From the NCBI GenBank assembly GCA_037957365.1, contig JARHVA010001425.1, positions 832,501 through 896,500 on the forward strand: DNA of 64,000 bases, read 5' to 3'. Shown here in pieces: positions 23,301-35,600 of the stretch. This stretch comes from Torreya grandis. Taxonomy: Eukaryota > Streptophyta > Pinopsida > Cupressales > Taxaceae. Position numbers and translations under genes: made by a program. How positions within the stretch are numbered: the first letter of the stretch is position 1; the number at the start of each line of letters is the position of its first letter. The notes below the pieces were generated by a model. It did not search any database. It saw only the letters and a list, made by a program, of their open reading frames with translations, and was not told the DNA's origin.

Positions 23301-23800
23301 ATGCTAGTGGTAGGTGCTCCAATAGTACATGGAGTATAAATGTTTAATGGTTGTATTACTCATAAGGTATTGGAGTTGTTGGTGGGCGTATAAGGTGTAA
23401 TAGTATTGGTAGGTTGAGTGGGTTGATTTTCCACAATGTTATCAAAGGGATTATTGGTAGATGAATATGTTTGAGTGGTTAATGGTTGGGTGGTAACTAT
23501 GGCAATAGAAGTGTTCCCCATAAGGTGGGAAGGCATGCCATAAAGAAGATCCATAGATGGAACCAAAATAGGGATATGGTAAGATGAGGTGTTAATATAA
23601 TGCTAGAGGGAAAATGGGTTGTTGTCCAATAAAGTGGAAAAATCTATATCTCCTTGGGGAACTACCCAAGGGAAAGTAGGACTTCATAAAGGATGAGTAG
23701 AGTTCTCTAGTTTAGAGATATACTCCATGGATGAGGAGGTAGAATAGGTTGATTAGTTTAGTGATGGGTTCTATTATGTTAGGTTCTTTTGGTACTGGTG
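20360..23800 (-). pseudogene. element 1 gag (capsid) with zinc-knuckle remnant
   Basis: The capsid gene in pieces. The N-terminal part (23800-22770) is rich in Gln, Thr, Pro and Tyr (for example 23566-23360 and 23039-22764). The core gag domain is about 22770-22390: ELPKFTKFYIKEDPQQYLSAF, AYDDALLIHNFPMSLSGPALDWY, SLLFFTQLAQTFLDHF and FDDESIVDFVARWR (with some stops where Gln is expected), in the order of the retrotransposon gag family. Near 20500 VCSYHKTLRHDVENYKALQ resembles the C-x2-H ... H ... C knuckle of Tat gag, with the last Cys changed to Tyr. The plus-strand ORFs at 21116-21940 are shadows. Confidence 0.78.
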
Positions 23801-24505
23801 AGTTAGAACCATGAAAGAGAAGGGAGACAGAATAAAAAAACAATCTCACCACTCAAACAGAGAGAAGACAAGAAATTATCAAGGAAATCAAACACACACT
23901 AAAAAGTACGTAAAGTCCTAAAGTTGTTTTAGTATCTCTTTTGGCTTGTCTTAAGCTTTATAAGAAATTACATTATTTAAAATCGCTTGTAGAGTGGGTA
24001 TTAGAAAATAAGTCTATGGTTGGTTTTAGGTGTTTAAGGCTCTCAAAAGGATCTATATTGGGAATTAATATGTGGCTTGATATTGGGGCATACCCCCTCA
24101 CTTCACACACTACAGTGATAAGGGTGTCAGGTGCTTAGCCAATATATACTGATTTCTAGAGTTTATATTCAACTAGAGAGTTGAGTTGGTTCTCCCCTTG
24201 GTAATAGCCTCCAAGTAGGATTGTTAAGAAAGGTGAGGTGACTGCTAGGTGATGAAATCCTAGTTAGGCCTTTTGTCAAGTTGTTTTTATGTTTGATTGA
24301 TGTAGGTGGTTTGGTTTGTGTGTGTGATATAAGTGATGCTATGATTTAATTAATTTGATTTAATTTAACTAAGTGAACTAAACTTGTAAGCAACCAATAA
24401 ATGCAGTTGATTTTAAACCCAAAAGAAATTTTAATTTCATTTATGAACACAGATTAGGGAGAACACTTAGATGCAAATAAAATAAACCTAAGTAGAGACT
24501 CAAGG
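23801..24505 (-). other. element 1 leader
   Basis: Non-coding sequence between the primer site and gag. A 65-codon plus-strand frame at 23941-24138 has no recognisable content. Nothing else seen. Confidence 0.6.
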
Positions 24506-24523
24506 TTACCATCGGGTGTGCCA
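24506..24523 (-). other. element 1 primer-binding site
   Basis: Minus strand TGGCACACCCGATGGTAA, three bases inside the 5' LTR end (TTC spacer). It begins with the TGG expected from a tRNA CCA end. It resembles the sites of elements 2 and 3. The tRNA is not identified. Confidence 0.75.
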
Positions 24524-24526
24524 GAA

Positions 24527-25861
24527 TGTTTTAAAGAATTTCATCTTATATTACAAGAAAGGGAAAAGAAAGAAACTAGATAAGAGTATGGTAGAAGAAC
24601 TTGTTTGGTTGTGCACATGTTGAATCAATTGATTGTAAAGAGCTTCTTTTTGGCTTGGGAGGAATGACCTATATATAAGACAAAACTAAAGCAATGGTTG
24701 GTTAGATAGATATCTAGGTGGATTTCCTTGAGCTAAATAGATCCTTGAATCAAGAGATTCCTTGGGGGATGTCAATCAATGCCTTTTAAAACAATTAAGT
24801 TAAGAAATTAGAAGGTAAATTACTTGCATAAATGATAGAAGATACTGAAATTAAATACAAGAAATGCTTGATAAATAAATTGATGAAGTTGACTAATTAT
24901 AGCAATAATCAGGTCAATACTAATGTTAAATAGATTGAGTATGGTTTAGAAAATAGGTTGGGGCTCTATAAGTAGGTCAAGGAAAAGAAAGTTGGATTTG
25001 GTTGAGGTCTGATGGGTGAAAATAGCTTGCTATTATTTTATGCCACAATGACCATCGGTAGTTGTGGTAACCATCGACAGTTGGGATAGACTATCAACGA
25101 TTGGGATGATCATTGATGATTATTATGGGTTAGGTTTGGGTTATAAAAGGTTGATTGACGAGGTTCCAAAATAAGGTTTTTAGAGATTGGTTTGGGCTGG
25201 GCTAGTTGTGAAGTATAAACAAAGTGACTGAATAATTAAAAATAGATACTTAGCTTATTGATGGTTGATCAGATGAATGGTCAAGGTGGAAAACTTTTTG
25301 ATGGAGTCTAGAGTGATTTTGATAGAGTAACAATATTTGGCTATTGGTCGATGTATGACATTACTTTTGCTATTTATCATGATAGCTAGATTACTAGATC
25401 ACTGGAGGAACACCTACACAAAAAACTCTAGATATAAAATCTCTTGATAGTTACAGATCCCTTTTCACCTCCTACCCCTCTCTTCTTATAGGAAAAAAGA
25501 AGATGTGGAAGTGTAGGTTCAAACTTGATTTCTAAATATAACTTGTGCATGTATTGGATCACACATGAATTAGATAAGATAATTATAAAAAATCAAGGAA
25601 AAATGATGTAAAAGTTAGTTATTTAGATGATAGAAGCTTACCATCAACAATCAGGGTGATTATCGATGGTTAGGGTGACCATCGATGATCGAGGGTGAAG
25701 GTCAAGTTAGGTTAAAAAGGCTAGTGGGCTAGTTTAGCTAATCATCTAACTAACTTGAGGTTGTGGTGAAATGGTTGGGGGATGGTCCTTAGGAGGTCCT
25801 AAGGTGGTCTAAGGGTATTTTGACATCTAGAACCATTGTGTATAGTTTTCTAGTGTCTACA
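24527..25861 (-). repeat. 5' LTR of element 1
   Basis: 1335 bp, plus strand TGTTTTAAAG to TGTCTACA. It matches 2960-4347 and is 53 bp shorter, with substitutions and small indels. It carries two clusters of the ACCATCGATGGT motif and is followed by the target duplication CTTAT. Confidence 0.9.
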
Positions 25862-25866
25862 CTTAT

Positions 25867-27309
25867 CTATAAATGCTTAGGTAGATATAAGAAGTAAAGA
25901 GGTGGAAATAGGTAGGGGTAAGATTGGGATCTATCTATCAAATTCTAGAAATATTATTTTTGGGGGTTTGGACACTTGTATCGATGCTTTTATCCTGATC
26001 TCAACATAATATCTATTGTTTAGTCCAAAGTCTAGTTCACAAAATACACATGAGATTGGGTATTCCACAAAGAGGAAGATTGGAATATTGATGGAATTTC
26101 ATCATCTAGTTTAAGACAAATTTTGGATCAGCCCATGACACAACTTTAGGTATTTGACTTAACTATGGAGTCTATATGAGATGGTCTCCAAGAGATACAC
26201 CACCACCATTGAAAGTTCAATACGAGATTATTGAATAATAGTCTAATTGTCCAAAGTTATTATTGATGCTTATATGTTATGCTCCTCTATTTTATAAACA
26301 CAATGGGAAAGGTTAGTTCAATCTTTAAACATAAACACAAAAAGAGAAGGGAGAGTAAGGCATAAAAGATAGCCTCTAGATCTAGAATAAAATCAATGCA
26401 TGAATCATCAAACCAAGTGCCCTTGCCATGGTTATATCAATATGGATTGAGTTTCACCAAAAGTTCTACCTCTAAGAACAAATAATGGGAAGAGTCTAAA
26501 AAAATAGGGGAACATTCCTCAACTATGAACCCTCACCAAATATAAGTACTAGAATTTTATAGTAGATCACACATAAACTTCTAATGGTAACTTGTAGACT
26601 AGCACACAAAGTAATAGTACTATGAAAAGATAAATAAGAGAGTTCACAAAGGGATTATAAATGACAAGAACATTATAACCATACCATGCATTTAATATCA
26701 AGGTATTAGTCTAGTTAATCTAGCATTAATAAACATTCAAAATGGAGATGAAAGATAATTTGAGACACAAAACAAGCCTTTTACAGAAAACTAAAATTGT
26801 ATTCATTAAAAAACAAGTATTATTACAATAGTATTAATCATGGCCAACTTTATAGTCTAAAAAGATGAAGGAGAAAACATATGAAATCTTAGCTTAAATC
26901 GAACAACACTTTCAAGCAAAATTTTGTCAACCCTTACTTTACAATACAACTTTTCCTTTTTAGATAAAGATGGGATTCACCTCCAAATAGCATGAGCTTC
27001 CCATCCTAGGCCATGATGGCCACTCATGGTAGTTATAATCATAATTCAAAATTCAAAATAAAATCCTCCCCAAGCCCTTAAAAAGATCTATGGGGGACCA
27101 CTTAAGTGATACATAGGGACTACTATTAAGATTCATCTCCTATCTATTTTGGCTTTGCATCCCTAGCTTATAGTATGGCTACCAAAAGGTTAAAATCTTG
27201 GTCTATCTTAATAAGGTTCATAGGGGTTTCCATTAATATTGCCTCAACCTAAGTCACCAATCTTCAGTATACTTGGAAAGGACTATTGACACTTAGACCT
27301 CAGACACTT
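25867..27309. other. probable continuation of host 0 LTR; no gene
   Basis: Before element 1 inserted, this joined 2954. No coding stretch, primer site or LTR edge could be recognised. The right end of host 0's LTR should lie in here or a little beyond, but I cannot place it. Confidence 0.4.
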
Positions 27310-30300
27310 GGCTAATGATTACTATGGACTACATTGAAAGATCAAGAATTGCTGAGACCTTTCTTTGTTCACCTTGGTGACTTTTTTCCTTATGACCTTG
27401 TTAAATTGACCTAGGTGGACTCCAAATTCTCCCTTATCTAATAGGGTGCCATCTAATTGTAATAACATAGAGATATTGACCTCCTTGAAATAGGCCAATA
27501 TCTTTTTCCTACCCTCTTCCAAGGGTCCTGTTACAGTTTGAGCCATAGCCATCCATTCCTCCATAGTTGTTTTCATGTTCCTAGTGTACATTTAATATAA
27601 CCCCAAGTCAGAGGTGGGAATTAATTTCAATTTTAGGAACAAGCCTTTTTTTATTATCACCAACAACTTCCTACATTTCCCATAAATCTTTGTGATCCTC
27701 TCCATATAATCCTAAATTCATTAGATGAGCACATTGGTTTCTACCATAGTCTCCACCACCTTCCCTAGAACTAACAAGAGTAGTAACAAGGTGTCATTGA
27801 CTTTCCCAATTAGCTCAATGGGGAAGGGACTCTTTAATTTGGCTTATAGTGTTTGAACCTAAGTTTACATATCCTCGAGGAGCTTCTTTGACATGTCATG
27901 GTTTATCTAGAGAATGAAGAGTGGATCCTCATCTACCTTTTCCTCCTTAGTGGAAGTCTTCACCTTATTTAGGGAGAAAAAATCTTGTTTGGTTTGTCAG
28001 ACCATCAGGTTCCCTTCTTGGATGAATTTTTGTTTTAGGGTTCTCTTCATGCTTCTCATGGCTTAGTCAAAATTCCACTACATGTTTGGGTCATCTTGGA
28101 TTATCATCTTTGGTGCTTGAAATCTTGTGACCATTCTTTAGTTTTTGGGAGGTGTTGGAGGAGTGGTATAAATTATGGTAAAGGGAAGAGGATGAGGTGG
28201 AGAGGATATGGAGGAAGTGGAAGGGGTGAATGAGGAAATCAATGGAGGAGTAGTGGGCATGGGATCAAAGGGAGGAAGAATAAATGGGGAGGCCCATAGG
28301 AACACATATGCCTACCATTTTTCTTGGGTCATGCCTAATTGAGGGGAAATGACTCCCAAGATAGGGGCGTTTAATTAAAGGGAAGAGATTAGATTGTTGA
28401 AGCCAAATCCCTAGGCACCTAAGATAATGGAAAGAGGTGGTCAAGGATTAATGCACAAAACTATCATAACTAGTGTCAGAGGAACTATAGAGGCCAACAG
28501 AGGAGGTTGGACTAGAGTGGAAGGTTTCTAAACTAAAGCCTGAGGGTGAGTCACCTTTTGATTCTTCTTGGGTTTTTTTACCTAGGTCAACTTTGAATGC
28601 TATCATATAAGGAGGGAAATTAATAAGTAAGGATGGTTGGGAGGACCAAGGCCAAGGGTATTTGGGTGAATAATAGAGAAGGCAAAATAGGGAAGAGAGG
28701 AGACACCACTTAGGGATCTTGTGGAAGGGTAACATAACTAAATGGTTCCATGAAAGGGAGTTGGAAGGCAACGAGAGTGAGGGGTGGAACTAAAAGGTGG
28801 TGGGAATGAGGGGTGGAACTTGCACTAGTGCTTATTAGGAGCCTTGATTTAGGATTGCCTTTTGACTAATGGTGACATCGAACCTTAGGGTTGGTGAATT
28901 TTGGGGTCAAGGTGCTGGTGGTTGAGCCACCTGTGCTTAGGTTGCTTAATATCAAGTAACATAGGTCTAGCTTAGCTAGCAATGGGATACCAAAGATTTT
29001 AGAGGAGGTAGATATGGAGCTAAAACATGAGGAGTGGGCACTAATGGAGGAGGAAGATTTAGAACATGAGGAGTAGGAGCTATAGGAGGAGGTAGAGCTA
29101 GAGTCTGAATATGAGAAGCCAAAGCTCATAGTAGAAAATGTGGTAGAATACCATACAAAATCCTCTTGGAAATTATGAGAAGAGTTTGAGTGACATCCTC
29201 TATAAAGTGAATAGGTTCTAAAGGGGGTGCATATGAGCCCACATAGACATTATTTTATTTATTCTTATTTTGATCCATGATCTGGTACAAGACCTCTTGA
29301 TCATTCAAAGCATTCAAGTAGAGCTCATTATCATATTCTAATTAGTGGCTATAGTTGATATTGAGGTGAGTTGATACCTCACCAGATGAGCCTTGATCAT
29401 GACTTTAAGGTCCCGATTATGGATCTTATCTCCCATTAGAGTGGAGGAATCCCACTTGATCATCATTTTATGGAGGGGAGGGAAGGCCTTATAAACATGG
29501 TGCCAAATGGAGATTGAGAGTGATGGGCATGAAAAATATGAAAACACCTTCCATCAATTGTTATATGATCCCTGCTCTACTAGGTGATCCAGGATGAAGT
29601 ATGAAAAGTATATGGGATATTTGAGAATGCCATGACTTGAATCATGATCTCCTATTGGTAGTATTAATAGTCACTGATGGTCATAATAGAGTCCCTAATT
29701 TCCTATGATAAATATGGCATTGGGCCCTCATTGATCATGTTGTATACCATTAGGTGGAAGTAATCATAGATATCCTAGATATGGTTTTAGTACTAGTGGT
29801 CATATAGCTTATAAAATTTTACATGGATCATTGAGCCCTCTAGAATCCATGTAGGAAAAGCTAATGGCTTGAAGGTGAGTATTTTGTAGATGGTGTTTAT
29901 GTGATAACTCATCATATAGAAATTCCCACCTACTTAGGCATTTGTTATGGAAATGACCAACTTGAAATTGATCAACCCTCCCATGTATGGAACTTTAAAG
30001 CTAATGAGTATCATATAGATTAGGGGCACCCATAATTCATTAATATAGAGGTAGTCTAGGGCACTGAACAATCAATTCAGTAGAATCATACCCACTTGAA
30101 CTTACTCCTAAAAGGTGTAGACTATGCATGCATTGATATCTTCCTTATTAACCAACTTGGCATCTAGATTCTTGGCCTAATCCTATAGGACCTTATAAAT
30201 TTGGAAGGTGTCAATCCAAGTTTGCACCGCTACTACATCATACAAGAAGGTGAAATCTAGGAGAGAGTAATATGCCTTATAGGTGTTCTTAGAAATGTCT

Positions 30301-30621
30301 ACAATCTGGTGATGAGAGTTGATCGAGCAAACCCAATAATGGACTCCATTCTACACTCAGATGATGGTGAGAATTTTCCAAACAAGTTTGCACAAGGGAG
30401 CATCTTAGGTTTGGATGTAGCCTTGTGAATACCATATTTTTTATAAGCCTAAAGGGCATATTCAAACTTGAACTGTTCATCATTATCAGAGCTTGAGTCC
30501 TTGGTACTTATTTGATGGTTTTGAATAGGTCATTATAATGCTTAAATTAGGTCAAGCCTTCTAAGAACAAGGTATCCCAATTCTCAGGTTTGGCGTTGGG
30601 GTTTGAGGAGGATGCAACCAT
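27310..30621 (-). pseudogene. long unrecognised decayed coding region with coiled-coil-like C-terminus
   Basis: I do not recognise this gene. From ATG at 30621 (MVASSSNPNAKPENWDTLFL) the minus strand stays protein-like for about 3.3 kb across stops and a few frameshifts. Part one (about 30480-29340) reads HYWVCSINSHHQIVDIS, AYYSLLDFTFLYDVVAVQTW, VPYMGGLINFKLVISIT, GNFYMMSYHINTIYKIL and more, with roughly ten stops in one frame, nearly all TAG. Part two (29130-28200) is Pro-rich (APTPHVLNLPPPLVPTPHVL). Part three (about 28140-27322) is charged, with heptad-like stretches (HDMSKKLLEDM, METNV-type, MEERITKIYGKCRKLL-like) and ends in an 89-codon open stretch, MYTRNMKTTMEEWMAMAQ to a stop at 27322. 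No RT, integrase or zinc finger is visible. It may be an extra ORF of a retrotransposon. Confidence 0.45.
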
Positions 30622-31242
30622 GATATCAAGATGGAGGCCAATATAAATGTATTAAGGGTGGGGGAAAAATTCAAGGGTAGGTGATGAGAATTAGAAAGTA
30701 AGGAATTGATTTGATCTTAAGGGTATATAGTGATAATTATTAGCTATCCTTCCTTAAGATATTTATAAAAAATCATACATTCATCCCCCTATATTAATGT
30801 CATTTGGTGGCTCAATTACTCTGGATTCAAATTTGAGTTGGTGTCTTGATCTCCCCTCTTTATTTCTAAATTTGGAGTTAAATTTTAAACTCATGATTTT
30901 TCCCACCAACTAGATTTAGAAATGGTGATGGGACATTTTAAAATTGTCTATTTAAGCCCAAATTTATATTCTGTTAATTTCCAATGTGTGGTAGGCAAGT
31001 GGCCACATCTTCTTGAGGCCTCTTGGGCAACTCTTGCCTTATGCCACATGTCATCCACCTACTGGTACTCCTATTAATGATCAATAACGAAGCATATATT
31101 TATACTTCATTGCCATACCTTGAGGGGTGAGGTGTTATTTAAGGACATGTGGAATCCTCTAATTAGTACTTAGGCTCTATCCATACTCCATTTTGACCAT
31201 CTTAAGGCCTTAGGTGACCACCTAATCATATGCCTAGTTATC
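30622..31242. other. AT-rich spacer, nothing recognised
   Basis: This lies upstream of the unrecognised minus-strand coding region and left of the 86-bp array. No ORF, LTR edge or RNA gene seen. Confidence 0.5.
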
Positions 31243-32325
31243 CTACTTGGCACTCTCTAAGTGGGTTGGGCTCTCTCAAGATCTAATATCTCTAACAAGA
31301 TTGAGAGATTAACATATATAATAACTTGCTACATGGTATGCCCTAATGGGTTATGCTCCTGCAGCTCTAACATCTTTAATAGGACTGGGAGATTGGATAA
31401 TTTGACACCTTGCTACATGGAATACCCTAAGTGGATTGGGATCCCTTTGGCTTTGACATATATAATAGGTATGGGAGACTAGCCAATCTAACACCTTACT
31501 ATGTGGCATTCCCTGAGTGGGCTCTGACATCTCTAACAAGATCATGAGACTGGCTACTTTGAAACCTTTCTACATGGCACACCCTAAGTGGGCTAGGCTC
31601 CCCTAGTCTCTAACATCTCTGACATGACTGGGTGACTGGTCACTTTGACACCTTGATATGTGGTACACTCTGAGTGGGTCAAGCTCCCCTAATTCTAACA
31701 TCTCTGACAGGACAAAGAGATTGGACACTCTAACACCTTGTTACATAAAATTCCTTGAGTGGGTTGGGCTCCCTCCAGCTCTAACATCTCTGATAGGATC
31801 AAGAGACTAGATATTCTAACACATTACTATGTGGCACAACCTCAGTGGGCTAGGTTCACCTAGGTTTTGACATCTTTGATATGACTAGGAGATTTGCCAC
31901 TCTGACACCTTGCTATGTGGCATGCCCTGAGAGGGATAGATTCCCTAGGCTCTAACATCTTTGATAGTATTGAGAGACTAGATGCTTTGAAAACTTGATA
32001 CATGGCACACCCTAAGTGGGCCAAGCTCCCCCAAGCCATGACATCTCTAATAGTATTGGGAGTTTTTTTTACTTTGATACCTTGCTATGTGGCATGCATT
32101 GAGTGGGATATGATCCCTCAAGCTCTAACATATCTGATAGTATCAAGAGATTGGTCACTCTAACACCTTGCTACGTAGAATTCCCTGAGTAGGCCAGGAT
32201 CCCGCAAGCTCTGACATCTCTGATAGGACTAGGAGACTAACCGATCTAACACATTGCTACATGACATGGCCTTAGTGGGCCTTCATCTAACATCTCTGAT
32301 AACTACCACATGGCACTCCTCCATT
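31243..32325. repeat. tandem array, about 13 units of 86 bp
   Basis: A phase mark (TCTAACATCTCTGAT and variants) occurs at 31282, 31366, 31452, 31523, 31609, 31694, 31780, 31866, 31951, 32037, 32124, 32210 and 32286. Spacings are 84, 86, 71, 86, 85, 86, 86, 85, 86, 87, 86 and 76. Each unit also has CACCTTGCTACATGGCA and CCCTGAGTGGGCTAGG phrases. Units differ visibly from one another, so the array is old. There are no unique spacers, so it is not CRISPR-like. Confidence 0.92.
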
Positions 32326-32611
32326 GGTTTTTTCATTCTTATGAAATCCATAAAAAAGACTAAGTGAAAATGAAAATACTTTCAATCAATTAATAAATTA
32401 CCAAGCCACCATTAATTCTTTGATTTGCTGTATAGGATGTTGAGTATGTTTTTGTAGGAAAGGACTGAGACTCTAGGAACTTCTTTTGAAAGTAGACCTA
32501 TAAGGTTAGCATTGTAAATCCTTAAAACAATAAGCCTACCTTAGTCATAAAATAAACAAGGTTTGCCATTATTCTGGGAAATATGGTTGACACAAGATTT
32601 TGAGGCCTTGG
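32326..32611. other. spacer left of element 2, with target duplication
   Basis: No gene. Its last five bases (32607-32611, CTTGG) form the left target duplication of element 2; the right copy is CTTAG at 51314-51318. Confidence 0.6.
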
Positions 32612-35600
32612 TGTTAGTAATTTGACCTTTCAAGGTCAAATTACTACCCCTATCATTCAAAACTTTCCTAAATCTCGCCAATATCCCTTTGTAGTTGGTC
32701 AAATCAATGAATTATGGCCTAAAAACATAAATTTTAGTAAAAAATATTAAAAATCTATGGTAAAAATGTCATAATTGCTTTCAAAAGGGTCTTTAAAATA
32801 TCCATTTGGCCTTTAGTCATGTTCAAAAATGTGAAAATACCTTAAGACTAAATTTTCAAATTTTAAAAAGGTCATTTGATGTGCTTTTAAGCCCAAAAAG
32901 CCCTTAAATCACCCCATACGTGCCAAATTGACAAATTAAAACATGGAAAAGGTCAAAAATTTCTATTTTTTCACGTTATGCCACGTGATACTTCTAAAAG
33001 CTTCTTTTCAAGAAGTGGAAAGTGAAAGTTCTCTTTTAATGGGACAAAATAGGCTTATTTCCTTCATTTTGTAAGATAAGTACATAATCCCATACAACCC
33101 AAGGTAGAGGAGATATTCATTAGGATGATACCAAGATATAGAAACATTTTAATGGTAATTAATGGCCATATAGGCCCTGAACCATCCTTATTTTGTTACT
33201 TTGCTTGTTGGCACAAAAAGACCTACTTGTAGGTTTTCTGATGGTACAATTTGCTGAGGAAGGGTACAAATCTCAAATTTGGGGTGAATAAAATAGACTT
33301 AAAGGGATTATTGATGGTCTAAGTGGTTTCTCAATTAGATTATCTAGGATCATGAACCATTCATTTGAAGATAGGTCAAATTTTGTTGCGTTGTAACTAG
33401 GAAGGAAATTGGTTTTCTTCAATTTCTCCTACCTTGGATAGAGTTTCAATGGAAATCAACTTGTTCCAGAATAATGAGGACTTGTTATAACTTTCCATGG
33501 AATATTTGAGGTGTTATTCATATAATTTAAGGTTAAGAAAAGCTCACAAAGTTATAAGTCAATTTGTAGTGTAACATACTTCCAAAAGGTGAATTGTACG
33601 GTTTAAGAAGAGGAAGGCAGCCTCAAATTGTCAAGAATTTGTGTTTTTTAGGGTTTAAATAAAGTTTTCATGATTTCCATTCATAAATATTATGGATTTT
33701 TCAAGTTTTAGGGCTAATAATTCCCATCTCTATGCTTTTAAGGTGTCTCCAAAAGGCCTATTTAACATTATTTAAGGAGTTTTTGCAAATTTTAAGGTTT
33801 TTTGAGAAAACCAAGTTTCAATTTCAGTCTCTTCCCCTCCTTCAATGGTTTCCAATTTCAAGTGGTAAGGTGATGGCATGTTCATGATTATAGCTAGCTC
33901 CTCACTTTAGCTTTGTCATGCTTTCCTCATTTTTCTTTCCAACCCCATCTCATCTTTCCCTCCTCACTATCATACACAACCATTTATGGTGTTTTCTTGC
34001 TTTTTTCTATTCCCCTCCATCTTGTTTTCAACATCAATCCACTCATATCACCCTCACATCATCTCAATATTCTAGTTCCATCATAATGAGTGTCAAGGTT
34101 AATAAAGCACCATAATTAAAGCATGATCAAGGGGGTATGGGCACTAGCCAAGCATCAAATTCAATAATTGAAGGGACTTACAATAATATATATAGTCAGG
34201 TATTATGAAGGACATTAATAAAGAGTGATAGGTCAAGATACCTTCATATGGATGATATACATTGACCTTATCTAGCACAATATGGATGTTTTCAAGGATA
34301 AAAATCTACTTTCAAGTTATCTTTAAGGTCATCTATAGGCTTTTGTCCATATAGGGTGATATCATGGAGGGTTACCTACAACTGCCAAAACATTAGAGTG
34401 AAGGGTCATGCCTTGATCAAATACCAAATAGTACTAGTCACTCTAGTGAATAAATCACTAAAAAAGAGGTCTTCATAGAAATCAAGTGCCATATATAATG
34501 TTTGGATACATAGTTATTTCTTGATAGTCTGTATAAAGGACATCACATTAAGTCATCAAGCCAAGAAAAGAAGGGTCTATCTCAATGAGTTATGAGGTGT
34601 TATGTTGATTAAAGACAAGATAATGTTAATTCAAAGAAGAAGAAGGGCATTAAAATAAAGGGCATTATTGAAGGTGAGAAATATAAAAAGAGAAAAGAGT
34701 ACCTATAGCCCTAAAAGGCACCTACAAGACTTTGCCTTGTATGGAGGCCTTTTGGTTATAAATTGGACTCTTTGATGCTTAAAGAAGTGAGTGTAGATTA
34801 GAAAGGATATGCTTCATTTTGAGAGTAGATTATTCATGAATGATCAAGAGGGAAGGCATAATAGGTTTCAAGGAAGGATTGGATGAAATGAATACCTATA
34901 GTCAAACCATCAAATCCTCACCTACAACCACTCAAGGCACAATCACCCTTTCAATTTGACAAAGAGGATAGGATATAATAGCCTATAAAGAGGTTTTCAG
35001 ATACATGAAGATGTTTTTGGAGTAAAAATTAAAATGAGTATAAAATATCATGATGGGGTTTTAGGTATTAAGGCAACATAGTCAAGAAACACTATTTTCA
35101 CCTACAACCCTCTAAGATACTTAGGTCTATTCTCAAAGGTTACCAAGCAAGTTTTTGGTACATAGTCCATGGTAGAATGCTATGACCAAATAAGGTTTCA
35201 TGATAGTGGTGGGGTATGAGATCATCAATTCTTTGAATAAGTCCTAAATACATATCTATAATGATCAGTCAAGCACATTAAGGTCCAAATACAACCATGT
35301 ATGAGTTCTTAAGACAATCAAAGGGAGTCAAGAGAGGTTTTCATGTAAGAGGAGAAGAATTCCATGATAATATCCATGCCCATGGAAATAATAGATGATA
35401 AATGAAGATAAAGACTCAAGACTGCCTCATAATTTTTTCACACTTTTCATGCATAAAGAGACCTTTCTATAGTCCATACTCACCTACAATCACTAAAGGG
35501 TGTAAACAATAAGCTATAGCCAAGAGGATGGACCGGCCCTTAGAAAGGCCTAAAAGGAATAAACCTCAAGGAAAGAGTTATGAAGTTTGTTAAAACAAAA

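Larger units (their letters stand above)
2960..25861 (-). mobile_element. element 1: Tat-like Ty3/gypsy retrotransposon with nested copia
   Basis: A full-length but decayed LTR retrotransposon of 22.9 kb, or about 17.2 kb once the copia insertion (5130-10804 plus its duplicated 5 bp) is removed. It has two direct LTR copies, a perfect 5-bp target duplication CTTAT (2955-2959 and 25862-25866), and a primer site next to the right LTR. On the minus strand it carries gag, protease, RT, RNase H, archaeal-type RNase H and integrase, in that order. Motifs such as DPLKYM in RNase H and the second RNase H before integrase point to the Tat lineage. A PMD gene remnant lies antisense between integrase and the 3' LTR. 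By eye the LTRs differ by roughly 10-15% in the stretches I compared, so the insertion is old. Confidence 0.9.

Noticed and set aside
28866..29129. Ser-rich minus-strand ORF of 87 codons
   Set aside because: Another frame of the same strand gives a Pro-rich repeat that connects better to the flanking coding stretches. The Ser run is a by-product of that repeat.
31243..32325. CRISPR-like reading of the repeat array
   Set aside because: Units are contiguous 86-bp direct repeats without unique spacers, in plant DNA.
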